A DNA stretch of 38,108 nt from Rhodospirillales bacterium. GTDB lineage: Bacteria; Pseudomonadota; Alphaproteobacteria; CACIAM-22H2. A program made the position numbers and the translations under genes. Below, piece by piece: positions 20,894 to 29,916 of this stretch (position 1 is its first letter; every line of letters begins with the position of its first letter). The notes beneath the pieces are model-generated. The model was not told the DNA's origin. It did no database searches and saw only the letters and a list, made by a program, of their open reading frames with translations. The stretch covers positions 1-38,108 of the forward strand of contig CANFCX010000013.1 in assembly GCA_947445225.1 (NCBI GenBank), written 5' to 3'.

Positions 20894-22103
20894 CCAACCC
20901 ATAGGCGGTATGCAGGGTGCGCAGCGCGAGTTCCAAGTAATCCTCGCCGATGAGGACGCTGACCTTGATCTCCGAGGTGGAGATGACCTGGATGTTGATG
21001 CCCTTTTCGGCCAGCGCGCGGAACATGGTGAGGGCAACGCCGGCGTGGCTGCGCATGCCGATGCCGACGACGGAAACCTTGGCGACGCCGGGGTCGGCAT
21101 GGAGGTCGCGGAAGCCCAGGGCCTGCTGGCGCGATATGAGCGTGCTGACCGCCCGGTCCAGATCGGCCTTGGCGACGGTGAAGGTAAGGTCGGTGGTGCG
21201 GCCGTCCTCCGACACGTTCTGCACGATCATGTCGATGTTGATGGCCGCGTCGGCCAAAGGCCCGAAAATGGCGGCCGCGACGCCGGGCCGATCCGCGACT
21301 TTGCTCAGCGTGATCTTCGCCTCGTCGCGATTATAGGCGATGCCGCTGACGACGTGTTTTTCCACGATTTCTTCCTCGTCCACAACCAATGTTCCCGGCG
21401 TATCCTCGAAGCTCGACAACACCTGCACGCGCACGCGCCGGTTCATGGCCAGCTCCACCGACCGGGTTTGGAGAACCTTGGCTCCCAGGGAGGCCATCTC
21501 CAGCATCTCTTCATACGTGATCTTATCGAGCTTACGCGCCTTAGTAACGATTCGCGGATCGCAGGTATAGATGCCGTCGACGTCGGTGTAGATGTCGCAC
21601 CGATCGGCGCCCAAGGCGGCGGCCAGCGCGACGGCCGAGGTATCGGAACCGCCGCGGCCGAGCGTGGTCACCCGCCCATCCGGCGCCTGGCCCTGAAAAC
21701 CCGCGACCACGGCGGCCTCGCCCTTCTTGATGCCGGCCTCGAGCGCGTCGGTGTTGACGTTTTGGATGCGCGCCTTGCCATGGACGTTGTCGGTGGCGAT
21801 GGGGACCTGCCAGCCAAGCCAGGACCGCGAGGGCACGCCAATTTCCTGGAGCGCGATCGCCATCAATCCGCTGGTGATTTGTTCGCCGGCGGCGACGATG
21901 ACGTCGTATTCGCGCGAATCGTGCAGCGTCGCTATCTGGTTGGTCCAGGCGACAAGCTGGTTGGTGGCCCCCGCCATCGCCGACACCACGACGGCGACTT
22001 CGTTGCCGGCATCGACTTCGCGCTTGACCCTGCGGGCCGCGGATTTGATACGGTCGACATCGGCGACGGATGTGCCGCCGAATTTCAGGACGATGCGCGC
22101 CAT
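20883..22103 (-). CDS. lysC: aspartate kinase with tandem ACT domains
   Basis: MARIVLKFGGTSVADVDRIKSAA, GFQGQAPDGRVTTLGRGGSDTSAVALAAAL, ADRCDIYTDVDGIYTCDPRIV. Start taken at 22103; the track ORF begins upstream at 22205. Confidence 0.97.
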   Translation of the reverse strand: MARIVLKFGGTSVADVDRIKSAARRVKREVDAGNEVAVVVSAMAGATNQLVAWTNQIATLHDSREYDVIVAAGEQITSGLMAIALQEIGVPSRSWLGWQVPIATDNVHGKARIQNVNTDALEAGIKKGEAAVVAGFQGQAPDGRVTTLGRGGSDTSAVALAAALGADRCDIYTDVDGIYTCDPRIVTKARKLDKITYEEMLEMASLGAKVLQTRSVELAMNRRVRVQVLSSFEDTPGTLVVDEEEIVEKHVVSGIAYNRDEAKITLSKVADRPGVAAAIFGPLADAAINIDMIVQNVSEDGRTTDLTFTVAKADLDRAVSTLISRQQALGFRDLHADPGVAKVSVVGIGMRSHAGVALTMFRALAEKGINIQVISTSEIKVSVLIGEDYLELALRTLHTAYGLDAA

Positions 22104-22266
22104 GGATGAGGAACTCGAACTAGCCGAAACGTTGGTCGGGCGCGAAGCCCGGCTTCGCGGGTGGGAGAAGCCGAGCGGGCCATTGCCGCAGACCGGGTGA
22201 CGCATTCATACTGACGGCCGGTGGTGCAGGCAAGGTGGATACGCGGCATTTTTCAGTGACCCAATC

Positions 22267-23031
22267 ATGAATGTTACGGCGAGCGTGAAGGATCACACAT
22301 CCACGGGAAGCGTCGACGCGGCGGAGATCGCCCGATTCGACGCCATGGCGTCCGATTGGTGGAACCCGACCGGCGGCTTTCGGCCGCTCCACCGGCTCAA
22401 TCCCGCGCGGCTGGCTTTCATCCGCGATGCGGTCACCGCCCATGCCGGCCGCGATCCGGCCGTGATCGCGCCCTTCGCCGGGCTTGATGTTCTCGATATC
22501 GGGTGCGGCGGCGGTTTGATCGCGGAGCCCATGCGCCGGCTGGGGGCGACCGTCCTGGGGATCGACATGGCCGAAGCGGCCATCGACGTCGCCCGCCGCC
22601 ACGCCGCCCAATCCGAACTCGATATCGACTATCGGTGTTGCGCCGCCGAGGATTTGGCCGCTTCGGGCGAAACATTCGACGTCGTGTTGGCCTTGGAAGT
22701 GATCGAACACGTGGCCGATCGCGGTTCTTTTTTCAGCGCCTGCGCCAAGCTGGTGAAACCCGGCGGCGCGTTGGTGGCCTCGACCCTCAACCGCACGCCG
22801 CGGGCCTTCCTGGTCGCTATCGTCGGCGCGGAATATCTGCTGGGCTGGCTGCCGCGCGGCACCCATGATTGGCAGAAATTCGTAAGGCCGTCCGAACTCG
22901 CCCGCGAGGCGCGACAGGTCGGGCTGGAAGTTACCAGCCTGAAGGGCCTGGGTTATCGCCCGCTCACCGATACCTGGAGCCTGGGCGAGGATTTGGGAGT
23001 GAATTACCTGGCCTTCGCGGTCAAGGCCTGA
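22267..23031 (+). CDS. ubiG: bifunctional 3-demethylubiquinol 3-O-methyltransferase / 2-polyprenyl-6-hydroxyphenol methylase
   Basis: EIARFDAMASDWWNPTGGFRPLHRLNPARLAFI, LDIGCGGGLIAEPMRRLGATVLGID, VLALEVIEHVAD, STLNRTPRAFLVAIVGAEYLLGWLPRGTHDW. Confidence 0.97.
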   Translation: MNVTASVKDHTSTGSVDAAEIARFDAMASDWWNPTGGFRPLHRLNPARLAFIRDAVTAHAGRDPAVIAPFAGLDVLDIGCGGGLIAEPMRRLGATVLGIDMAEAAIDVARRHAAQSELDIDYRCCAAEDLAASGETFDVVLALEVIEHVADRGSFFSACAKLVKPGGALVASTLNRTPRAFLVAIVGAEYLLGWLPRGTHDWQKFVRPSELAREARQVGLEVTSLKGLGYRPLTDTWSLGEDLGVNYLAFAVKA

Positions 23032-23049
23032 TCGGGATTCCGCGCGGCG

Positions 23050-23493
23050 CTAGGAATTGTGGCGGTTGATCCAGGGAACTTTCCGGAACTCCACGCCTTC
23101 CTCGGCGAGGTCCTTGGCTTGGTCGTCGGTGGCCTCGCCATAGATGTTGCGCTTCTCGGTCTCGCCGTAATGGATCTTGCGCGCTTCCTCCGGGAAATTC
23201 GGCCCGACATAGTGGCCGTTCGCCTCGATCATCCGGCGCAGTTCCTGCAATTGGCGGATCACCGGGGCTACGCGAGCCGCATCCGAAGCGGCCGGCGGGG
23301 TGGGTGTGGTGGCGGGTTCTTCGGCGCCCCGGCCGATGCGCGGGGCCATCGGGGCCTTGGACACCGCCGCGGAACCGCAGACCGGGCACGCGACCTGTTT
23401 CTTGGAACTTTGGCGGTCGAACGTCGCCCCGTCCTTGAACCAAGCCTCGAACACGTGGTCGCCTTCACATTTGAGATCGAACAGGATCATCAA
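23050..23493 (-). CDS. DUF1178 family protein
   Basis: ILFDLKCEGDHVFEAWFKDGATFDRQSSKKQVACPVCGSAAVSKAPMAP is typical of DUF1178. Confidence 0.92.
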   Translation of the reverse strand: MMILFDLKCEGDHVFEAWFKDGATFDRQSSKKQVACPVCGSAAVSKAPMAPRIGRGAEEPATTPTPPAASDAARVAPVIRQLQELRRMIEANGHYVGPNFPEEARKIHYGETEKRNIYGEATDDQAKDLAEEGVEFRKVPWINRHNS

Positions 23494-23579
23494 GGCCCCG
23501 CTTTTCCCAATTCGGCGAGGGGATATAGTACCCCGATAACAGTGTCAAATTTGGGCTGCGCGGGGGATAGTGCCACAAA

Positions 23580-24152
23580 ATGGTTAAAGACAGCGAAATA
23601 AACCCCTCGCCGCGGGGGCATTCCGAAACTCTACCCGCCTCCGCTTGGGTCCGGCGCTTCGCCGAGCTGATACCGAAGGGCGGCACCGTTCTCGATCTGG
23701 GCGCGGGCGCCGGCCGCCATGTTCGCTACCTGTCGGAACGAGGACATCCCGCGGTGGCCGTCGACAAGGACGTTTCCGCGCTCGCCGATCTTACCGGCGC
23801 CGCCGGCATCGAAATCCGGGCCGCCGATCTCGAGGACGGCTCGCCCTGGCCGCTTGGCGATCGGCGTTTCGCCGCGATCGTGGTCACCAACTACCTGTAT
23901 CGGCCGTTGTTCCCGGCCATCCTTGCCGCCTTGGCGCCCGGGGGATTGCTGATCTACGAGACCTTTGCGCGCGGCAATGAAAAATTCGGACGGCCGGCCA
24001 ATCCGGCCTTCTTGCTGCGGAGCGGGGAGCTGCTCGAATTGGCGCGGGGAAGGCTGCGCGTTGTCGCCTACGAACATGGCGAGGTGGCCGAACCGCGGCC
24101 GGCCGTGATTCAACGCATCGCGGCCTTCAACCTTCCCGACGATCCCGCCTAG
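23580..24152 (+). CDS. class I SAM-dependent methyltransferase
   Basis: GGTVLDLGAGAGRHVRYLSERGHPAVAVDKD...IVVTNYLYRPLFPAILAALAPGGLLIYETFARGNEKFGRPANPAFLLRSGELLEL. Confidence 0.88.
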   Translation: MVKDSEINPSPRGHSETLPASAWVRRFAELIPKGGTVLDLGAGAGRHVRYLSERGHPAVAVDKDVSALADLTGAAGIEIRAADLEDGSPWPLGDRRFAAIVVTNYLYRPLFPAILAALAPGGLLIYETFARGNEKFGRPANPAFLLRSGELLELARGRLRVVAYEHGEVAEPRPAVIQRIAAFNLPDDPA

Positions 24153-24180
24153 GCCTGGCGGGCTTGAGCCGGCGGTTGTC

Positions 24181-24765
24181 TTATTCGATCCTGGTCGCGC
24201 CGGCCTCGGTGACGACCCAATCCAGTTTCTGGTCGTGTTCGCCAGTGGGAATGCGCGGAACCTGCTGCCCGGCATAAGCGACGCCCACGGCCAACACGGC
24301 GCGGCCGCCCCGTCGCAACCGGGCCAGCGTGCGATCGTAATAACCGCCGCCATAACCCAGCCGGTGACCGGCGGAATCGAAGGCGAGCAGGGGCACGATC
24401 ACGACGTCCGGTCTGATTTCGGCGCGATCCTCGGCGGGGAGCGAGACACCGAAGGCGCCGCTGAGGAGTGTGTCGCCGGGGCGCCAGCTTCGGAAGATCA
24501 GGGGCTCGCCCTTTCTCAAGACGACCGGCAACCCGATGGCGTGGCCACGGCGATGCAGTTCCCGCAGCAGCGGGCGGGGGTCGATTTCGTCGCGCATGGG
24601 CCAATAGCCGCTCACCGCCGTCTGGGCGGGCAGGGTGATGGCCGCCAGGAAGCGATCGCGCAGCCTTTCGCCGGCCACGGGAGAATCCGATTGCGCGGCG
24701 GCGATGGCCGCACGGCGCGAAACCGCCTCGCGGCGGAGGGCGGCTTTATCGATGTCGCCACTCAT
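24181..24765 (-). CDS. 5-formyltetrahydrofolate cyclo-ligase
   Basis: KAALRREAVSRRAAI, VSGYWPMRDEIDPRPLL, VVIVPLLAFDSAGHRLGYGGGYYDRTL. Confidence 0.96.
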   Translation of the reverse strand: MSGDIDKAALRREAVSRRAAIAAAQSDSPVAGERLRDRFLAAITLPAQTAVSGYWPMRDEIDPRPLLRELHRRGHAIGLPVVLRKGEPLIFRSWRPGDTLLSGAFGVSLPAEDRAEIRPDVVIVPLLAFDSAGHRLGYGGGYYDRTLARLRRGGRAVLAVGVAYAGQQVPRIPTGEHDQKLDWVVTEAGATRIE

Positions 24766-24791
24766 CGCGGCGTTTTCCGGCGCTGGGAGAA

Positions 24792-24960
24792 GGTGGGGCG
24801 GGGCCGCAAAGGCCGTTGGCTATTGCTGATCCTCTGTGGCCTGCTTGTGCAGGTGGGCGCCATATGATGAAGCCAAGGCTTCGCCAGAGACAGCTCCCTA
24901 GAGGTCACTATTGGCCCAGGGATTAGCGAACCTGACGCACCGCGCAGCGTCCGCCCCACC
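24792..24960 (-). ncRNA. ssrS: Probable 6S RNA (SsrS)
   Basis: About 169 nt closed by a perfect 10-bp terminal inverted repeat (GGTGGGGCGG / CCGCCCCACC), with a largely self-complementary interior. Lies immediately upstream of the 5-formyl-THF cyclo-ligase gene in the zapA neighbourhood, the classic 6S RNA locus. Confidence 0.8.
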
Positions 24961-25003
24961 GATACATCTAGTCCCTATCCGCACGTGCGGCAATGGGCCT
25001 CGC

Positions 25004-26218
25004 TCACCCAGCCGATGGACGCAGCAGCGTGAACAACTCCTGCGGTTCACTCACGCCGCGCAAGGCATAACGGCCGAGCGAGACGAGCCGGCCGCGGGAT
25101 TCTCCGGCGGAGGCGGCAAAGGCGGAGGACAGAATCACTTCCTGCTCCAGCGAACGGCCCATGGCCTCGATCCGCGCGAGTTCATTGACCGCCGGACCGA
25201 CAACCGTGAAATCCAGGCGTTCGGCGCTGCCGATATTGCCGTAAAAGACCTCGCCGATATGCAAGGCCAGATCGAAACGTGTGATCGGCAGACCGGCGGC
25301 GCTCCGGCGTTTATTCACCTCCGCCAATCCGGCGAAAGCGGCATCACCCGCGGCCAGGGCGCGGCGGCAGGCATTTTCGGCCGTGTCCAGCGCGAAGGTG
25401 CCCAGGATGCCGTCGCCCATGAATTTCAGGACCTGCCCGCCATTGGCGTGGATCGCGGAGACCAGGCAATCGGCGTAGTCGTTGAGCAAGGGAACGATCT
25501 GGTCCGCAGCCGTGCGATCGACGATTTTGGTAAAGCCCTGGAGGTCGCTCAACCACAGTACCGCCCGAATGGGTTCGGACACGCCGCGTTCGATATTGCC
25601 TTTGAGCACGCGGCTCCCGGCGTCGTGGCCGAGATAGGTTTCGACCAGGGTGTGGGCGATGCGTGCGACCGAAACGCCGCGGATGGCGATGGCGAGGATC
25701 GGGACGAGCCGCTCCAGCGCCTGGGCCTCATCGTCGGTGAAACCACCGGGGCGATCCCCGGTCCACGACGAATAAACGCAATCCATCGTGCCGATCACCG
25801 CACCCTCGCCAAAGCGGTTGGTGAAGGCCAGATAGTCGGTGGCGCCCTCGGCGCGCAAATCGTCGAGGATAGGAAAATCCGCCGGTTTCGGGGTGTTCTC
25901 GATTCGCCGGCGCAAAATGCACTCGCCGCTTTTCAGCAAATAATTGAACGGGCTGTTGAGCCAGCCTTCGGATTCGTCCAGGCCGGTGCTGCGTTTATAT
26001 TCGTCGCGCCGAACGGCCGGGGTATCGCGGTTCCACACGAAAAGATGCCCGCCGAGGACGGGGTGCAGCGTGTCGATGCCCAGTGCCGCGCGTTTCAGCG
26101 GCAGGCCGGCGGCGACGGCGCGGGCGCAGAGCCCTTGCAGCAGGTCACCTTCGCTGGCCCCGCGCAGCGAATCCTCGGCGATCGCTTCGCTCAGTCGCAG
26201 GATCGCTTCGGAATTCAT
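25004..26218 (-). CDS. adenylate/guanylate cyclase domain-containing protein (class III)
   Basis: VLWLSDLQGFTKIVDR, HANGGQVLKFMGDGILGTF, LALHIGEVFYGNIGSAERLDFTVVGPAVNELARIEAM. Likely start MNSEAILRL at 26218; the longer track ORF overlaps zapA. Confidence 0.92.
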   Translation of the reverse strand: MNSEAILRLSEAIAEDSLRGASEGDLLQGLCARAVAAGLPLKRAALGIDTLHPVLGGHLFVWNRDTPAVRRDEYKRSTGLDESEGWLNSPFNYLLKSGECILRRRIENTPKPADFPILDDLRAEGATDYLAFTNRFGEGAVIGTMDCVYSSWTGDRPGGFTDDEAQALERLVPILAIAIRGVSVARIAHTLVETYLGHDAGSRVLKGNIERGVSEPIRAVLWLSDLQGFTKIVDRTAADQIVPLLNDYADCLVSAIHANGGQVLKFMGDGILGTFALDTAENACRRALAAGDAAFAGLAEVNKRRSAAGLPITRFDLALHIGEVFYGNIGSAERLDFTVVGPAVNELARIEAMGRSLEQEVILSSAFAASAGESRGRLVSLGRYALRGVSEPQELFTLLRPSAG

Positions 26219-26228
26219 GGCCGGCGGG

Positions 26229-26555
26229 TCAGGCGCGTTCGAGTCTCGCGGCCAGGGCCTCCACGCGGGAAGCCAGCGCATCGAGCCCCTCGCCAAGTTT
26301 GCCGTCGCCCGCGGCGCCCTCGCCCTTGGCGCGCAGCTCGGCGAGATCTTCATAAGCATCGGTCAATTCGTCGGCGATCAACAGGTTGGTCAGCACGAGC
26401 AGGAGGCTTTCGTTGACCTGCGGGCCGGCCTTCGCCGCCAGCTCGCCCAAACGCCGGTCGACATATTCGGCGAGCCGGGCGACATGCGCTTCCTGGCCGT
26501 CATCACAAGCCACGGGATAACGCCGGCCATGGATCGTGACCATGACTTGCGCCAT
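26229..26555 (-). CDS. zapA: cell division protein ZapA
   Basis: MAQVMVTIHGRRYPVACDDGQEAHVARLAEYVDRRLGELAAKAG is characteristic of ZapA. Confidence 0.95.
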   Translation of the reverse strand: MAQVMVTIHGRRYPVACDDGQEAHVARLAEYVDRRLGELAAKAGPQVNESLLLVLTNLLIADELTDAYEDLAELRAKGEGAAGDGKLGEGLDALASRVEALAARLERA

Positions 26556-26556
26556 G

Positions 26557-26739
26557 TCAGTCGCCCAACATGGTTTTCAGCCGCGCGATGGTGGCGTCGA
26601 GCTTGCGGCCCAAAGCCGCGATGTTGGCCTGTGCGCCGGGAGGAGGTTTGCCAGCCGGAGCCGCGCGCGATTTGATCGCGATCTCAAGCCGCGCCACCGC
26701 CTGGTCCAGCCGTTTTGCCGCTGAATCGATTTCCGTCAT
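26557..26739 (-). CDS. DUF4164-like small coiled-coil protein
   Basis: Short ORF (MTEIDSAAKRLDQAVARLEIAIKSR...LGRKLDATIARLKTML) directly upstream of zapA, as for DUF4164 genes in alphaproteobacteria. Confidence 0.75.
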   Translation of the reverse strand: MTEIDSAAKRLDQAVARLEIAIKSRAAPAGKPPPGAQANIAALGRKLDATIARLKTMLGD

Positions 26740-26794
26740 GACGTGACGATATGCGTCGGAGCCGAACCGGTCAACGCTGGAAGGGTTCGGCGCC

Positions 26795-28183
26795 CTACAG
26801 GGCCTTGACGATTTCCTCGCACATCTTCTTGGCGTCGCCGAACAACATCATCGTGTTGTCGCGATAGAACAGTTCGTTCTCCACGCCGGCATAACCCGAG
26901 GCCATGGAGCGTTTGACGAACAGAACCGTCTTTGCCTTTTCCACATCAAGAATCGGCATGCCGTAGATCGGGCTTTGCGGATTGGTCTTGGCGGCCGGGT
27001 TGGTCACATCGTTGGCGCCGATGACATAAGCGACGTCGGCCTGGGCGAAATCGCGGTTGATTTCGTCCAGCTCGAAGACCTCGTCATAAGGCACGTTGGC
27101 TTCGGCGAGCAGCACGTTCATATGGCCGGGCATGCGGCCGGCGACCGGATGGATCGCATAACGCACGGTGACGCCGCTTTTCTTCAACAAATCGGCCATT
27201 TCGCGCAAGGCGTGCTGGGCCTGGGCCACGGCCATGCCATAGCCGGGCACGATGATGACCGAACTCGCGTTTTTCATGATGAAGGCCGCGTCTTCGGCGC
27301 TGCCGGGCTTGACCATGCGGTCGCCCGCCGCGGCGTCGGCCGCCACGCCGCCTTCGGTGCCAAAGCCGCCCAGGATGACGTTGAAGATCGAGCGGTTCAT
27401 CCCCTTGCACATGATGTAGCTGAGGATGGCGCCGGAGGAACCGACCAGCGCCCCGACCACGATCAGGACGTTGTTGTGCAGGGTGAATCCGATGCCCGCC
27501 GCGGCCCAGCCGGAATAGGAATTGAGCATCGAAATGACAACCGGCATGTCGGCGCCGCCGATCGGCAGGATCAACAGGAACCCAAGCGCGAAGGACGCCA
27601 GCACCAGCAGCCAGAAGGCCACGGCGCTGCCGCTGGCCGCCAGCCAGACCGTGAACAACACAACCACCACGCCCAGCGCGGCGTTCAATATATGCTGACC
27701 GGCGAAGACGAGCGGCTTGCCGGTGATCAGCGCCTGAAGTTTCGCGAAGGCGATGAGCGAGCCGGTGAAGGTGATGGCGCCGATGGCCGTGCCGATGCCC
27801 ATCTCGACCAAGCTGGCGGTCTTGATGACGCCAGCCACGGCGATGCCGAAAGCCTCCGGCCGATACAGCGCCGCCGCCGCGACCAGGACCGCGGCCAGGC
27901 CGACCAGGCTGTGGAAGGCGGCGACCAGCTGCGGCAGGGCGGTCATCTGGATCCGCAGCGCGATGAACGTGCCGATGGCGCCGCCGATGACGACCCCGGT
28001 CAGGATCATCCCGTAGCTGACGACGCCGGGCAGGGCCAGCGTCGTCGCCATGGCGATGACCATGCCGGCGATGCCATAGAAATTCCCGCCGCGCGATGTC
28101 TCCGGCGACGACAGGCCCCGCAGGGCCATGATGAAGCAGATCGACGCGGCCAGATAGGCCAGCGTGGAAACCGTCTCGTTCAC
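26795..28183 (-). CDS. pntB: NAD(P)(+) transhydrogenase subunit beta
   Basis: Polytopic N-terminus and C-terminal domain [74 protein letters not shown]. Confidence 0.98.
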   Translation of the reverse strand: MNETVSTLAYLAASICFIMALRGLSSPETSRGGNFYGIAGMVIAMATTLALPGVVSYGMILTGVVIGGAIGTFIALRIQMTALPQLVAAFHSLVGLAAVLVAAAALYRPEAFGIAVAGVIKTASLVEMGIGTAIGAITFTGSLIAFAKLQALITGKPLVFAGQHILNAALGVVVVLFTVWLAASGSAVAFWLLVLASFALGFLLILPIGGADMPVVISMLNSYSGWAAAGIGFTLHNNVLIVVGALVGSSGAILSYIMCKGMNRSIFNVILGGFGTEGGVAADAAAGDRMVKPGSAEDAAFIMKNASSVIIVPGYGMAVAQAQHALREMADLLKKSGVTVRYAIHPVAGRMPGHMNVLLAEANVPYDEVFELDEINRDFAQADVAYVIGANDVTNPAAKTNPQSPIYGMPILDVEKAKTVLFVKRSMASGYAGVENELFYRDNTMMLFGDAKKMCEEIVKAL

Positions 28184-28599
28184 CGCGCGGCCTCTTTCTT
28201 TTTCTTGAACTTCGACAGCATGCGTTGCGTGACAACGAAACCGCCGAAGATATTGATGGAGGCGAGGATCACCGCGATGAAGCCGAAGACTTGCGACAGC
28301 GTGACCTCGGCCGGGCCGGCGGCGAGCAGCGCGCCAACGATGATGACGCTGGAGATGGCGTTGGTCACGGCCATCAGCGGCGAATGGAGCGCGGGCGTCA
28401 CCCGCCAGACCACGTAATACCCGACGAAACAGGCCAACACGAAGACGGTCAAACCGACGGTGAACGGATCGCCGGCGGCACCGCCCGCGGCGGGGATCAC
28501 CTGTGAACTCTCCAGCGCGAGCCTGGCCGCATCGGCGGCGAGCCGCGCGGTATCGGTGGCGAGCTTGGCGGCGTGTTCGGCGACGAGGGCTGGATCCAT
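28180..28599 (-). CDS. pntAB: NAD(P) transhydrogenase subunit alpha part 2
   Basis: [46 protein letters not shown]. Start likely [11 protein letters not shown] at 28599. Confidence 0.95.
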   Translation of the reverse strand: MDPALVAEHAAKLATDTARLAADAARLALESSQVIPAAGGAAGDPFTVGLTVFVLACFVGYYVVWRVTPALHSPLMAVTNAISSVIIVGALLAAGPAEVTLSQVFGFIAVILASINIFGGFVVTQRMLSKFKKKKEAAR

Positions 28600-28612
28600 G
28601 GCGCTGACCTCG

Positions 28613-29764
28613 TTAGGCGCTGACGAAAGCGGAATGAACGACCGCGCCGTCACGGGTGAGCAGGGTGCCTTTGACGATTTCGTCGTTCGCGTCGATCTTG
28701 AGCAGCTTGGTGTCCTTGTCGATCATCGGGGTCAGGAAGTTAAGCAGGTTCTTGGAATAAAGCGCGCTGGCGTCGACCGCGATTCGGCTCGGCACGTTCA
28801 AATGCCCAACCAAGGTGACGCCGTGTTTGACCACGACCTTGCCCGGCTCGCTCAAGGGGCAATTGCCGCCGGCCTCGACCGCGAGATCGACGATCACCGA
28901 GCCCGGCTTCATGGATTTGACCATCTCTTCGCTGATCAACACCGGCGCCGGCCGGCCTGGGATCAAGGCGGTGCAGATGGCGATGTCTTGCTTCTTGATG
29001 GTCTCGGCGATCAGGGCGGCTTGTTTCTGTTTGTAGGATTCGGACATTTCCTTGGCGTAACCGCCGGCGGTTTGCGCCTGTTGGAATTCCTCGTCCATGA
29101 CGGCGACGAAGGTGCCGCCGAGGCTTTCGACCTGTTCCTTCGTCGCCGGGCGCACATCGGTGGCGCTGACGATGGCACCCAGGCGTTTGGCCGTGGCGAT
29201 CGCCTGCAACCCGGCGACGCCGACGCCGAAGATCATGACTCGCGCGGGCGGCACGGTGCCCGCCGCGGTCATCATCATGGGCAAAGCGTGGCCGAATTCG
29301 GTGGCGCCATCCAACACGGCGCGATAGCCGGCGAGATTGGCCTGGGATGACAACACGTCCATGCTTTGCGCGCGGCTGATGCGCGGCACCAGCTCCATGG
29401 CGAAAGCCATGATCCCGCGCGCGGCATAGCTGCGAAGCTGGTCGCGGTTTTGATAGGGGGCAAGCAGGCCGATCAGGGCCGCGCCCTTTTTCATCAGGGA
29501 CAGTTCGTCGGGTCCGCCCTCGGCCGGCGACAGCGGGCGTTGAACCTTGAGCACGATATCGGCATCCGCGAGTGCGGCGGCCGCGTCGCCCAAGATGACG
29601 GCGCCGGCATCTTCATAGGCCTTGTCGGTAAAGGACGCGCCGGCCCCGGCTCCGGCCTCGATCGCGATTTCGAGACCCAGGCCCTTCAGGCGCTTGACGG
29701 TATCCGGCGAAGCGGCGACCCGCAATTCGCCCGCCCGACGTTCTTTGACGATGGCCAGTTTCAT
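28613..29764 (-). CDS. pntAA: NAD(P) transhydrogenase subunit alpha part 1
   Basis: [85 protein letters not shown]. Confidence 0.97.
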   Translation of the reverse strand: MKLAIVKERRAGELRVAASPDTVKRLKGLGLEIAIEAGAGAGASFTDKAYEDAGAVILGDAAAALADADIVLKVQRPLSPAEGGPDELSLMKKGAALIGLLAPYQNRDQLRSYAARGIMAFAMELVPRISRAQSMDVLSSQANLAGYRAVLDGATEFGHALPMMMTAAGTVPPARVMIFGVGVAGLQAIATAKRLGAIVSATDVRPATKEQVESLGGTFVAVMDEEFQQAQTAGGYAKEMSESYKQKQAALIAETIKKQDIAICTALIPGRPAPVLISEEMVKSMKPGSVIVDLAVEAGGNCPLSEPGKVVVKHGVTLVGHLNVPSRIAVDASALYSKNLLNFLTPMIDKDTKLLKIDANDEIVKGTLLTRDGAVVHSAFVSA

Positions 29765-29916
29765 TACCTGCGACAATCTCCCGTCTCGCCCACCGGCTGC
29801 AAGCCCCGGATTGATTTAGGGCAGCGCGGAGGGCCGAACATGCCGCGTCGCCTCTTCTTTGCCAATCGTTTTTTTGCAGTGCAGCAGCAGCGCCTACGAA
29901 AGCCGAAACAACCAGA

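Noticed and set aside
20894-21100. N-terminal extension of the nitronate monooxygenase ORF
   Set aside because: Reads out of frame through the end of lysC. The natural start is the ATG at 20893 overlapping the lysC stop (ATGCCGCGTGA).
20325-22109. 594-aa plus-strand ORF
   Set aside because: Antisense to nitronate monooxygenase and lysC; no domain signature.
24911-26416. 501-aa plus-strand ORF
   Set aside because: Antisense to the cyclase and zapA, and it begins inside the 6S RNA candidate; no domain signature.
26975-28417. 480-aa plus-strand ORF
   Set aside because: Antisense to pntB/pntAB; His/Asp/Gln-rich shadow composition.
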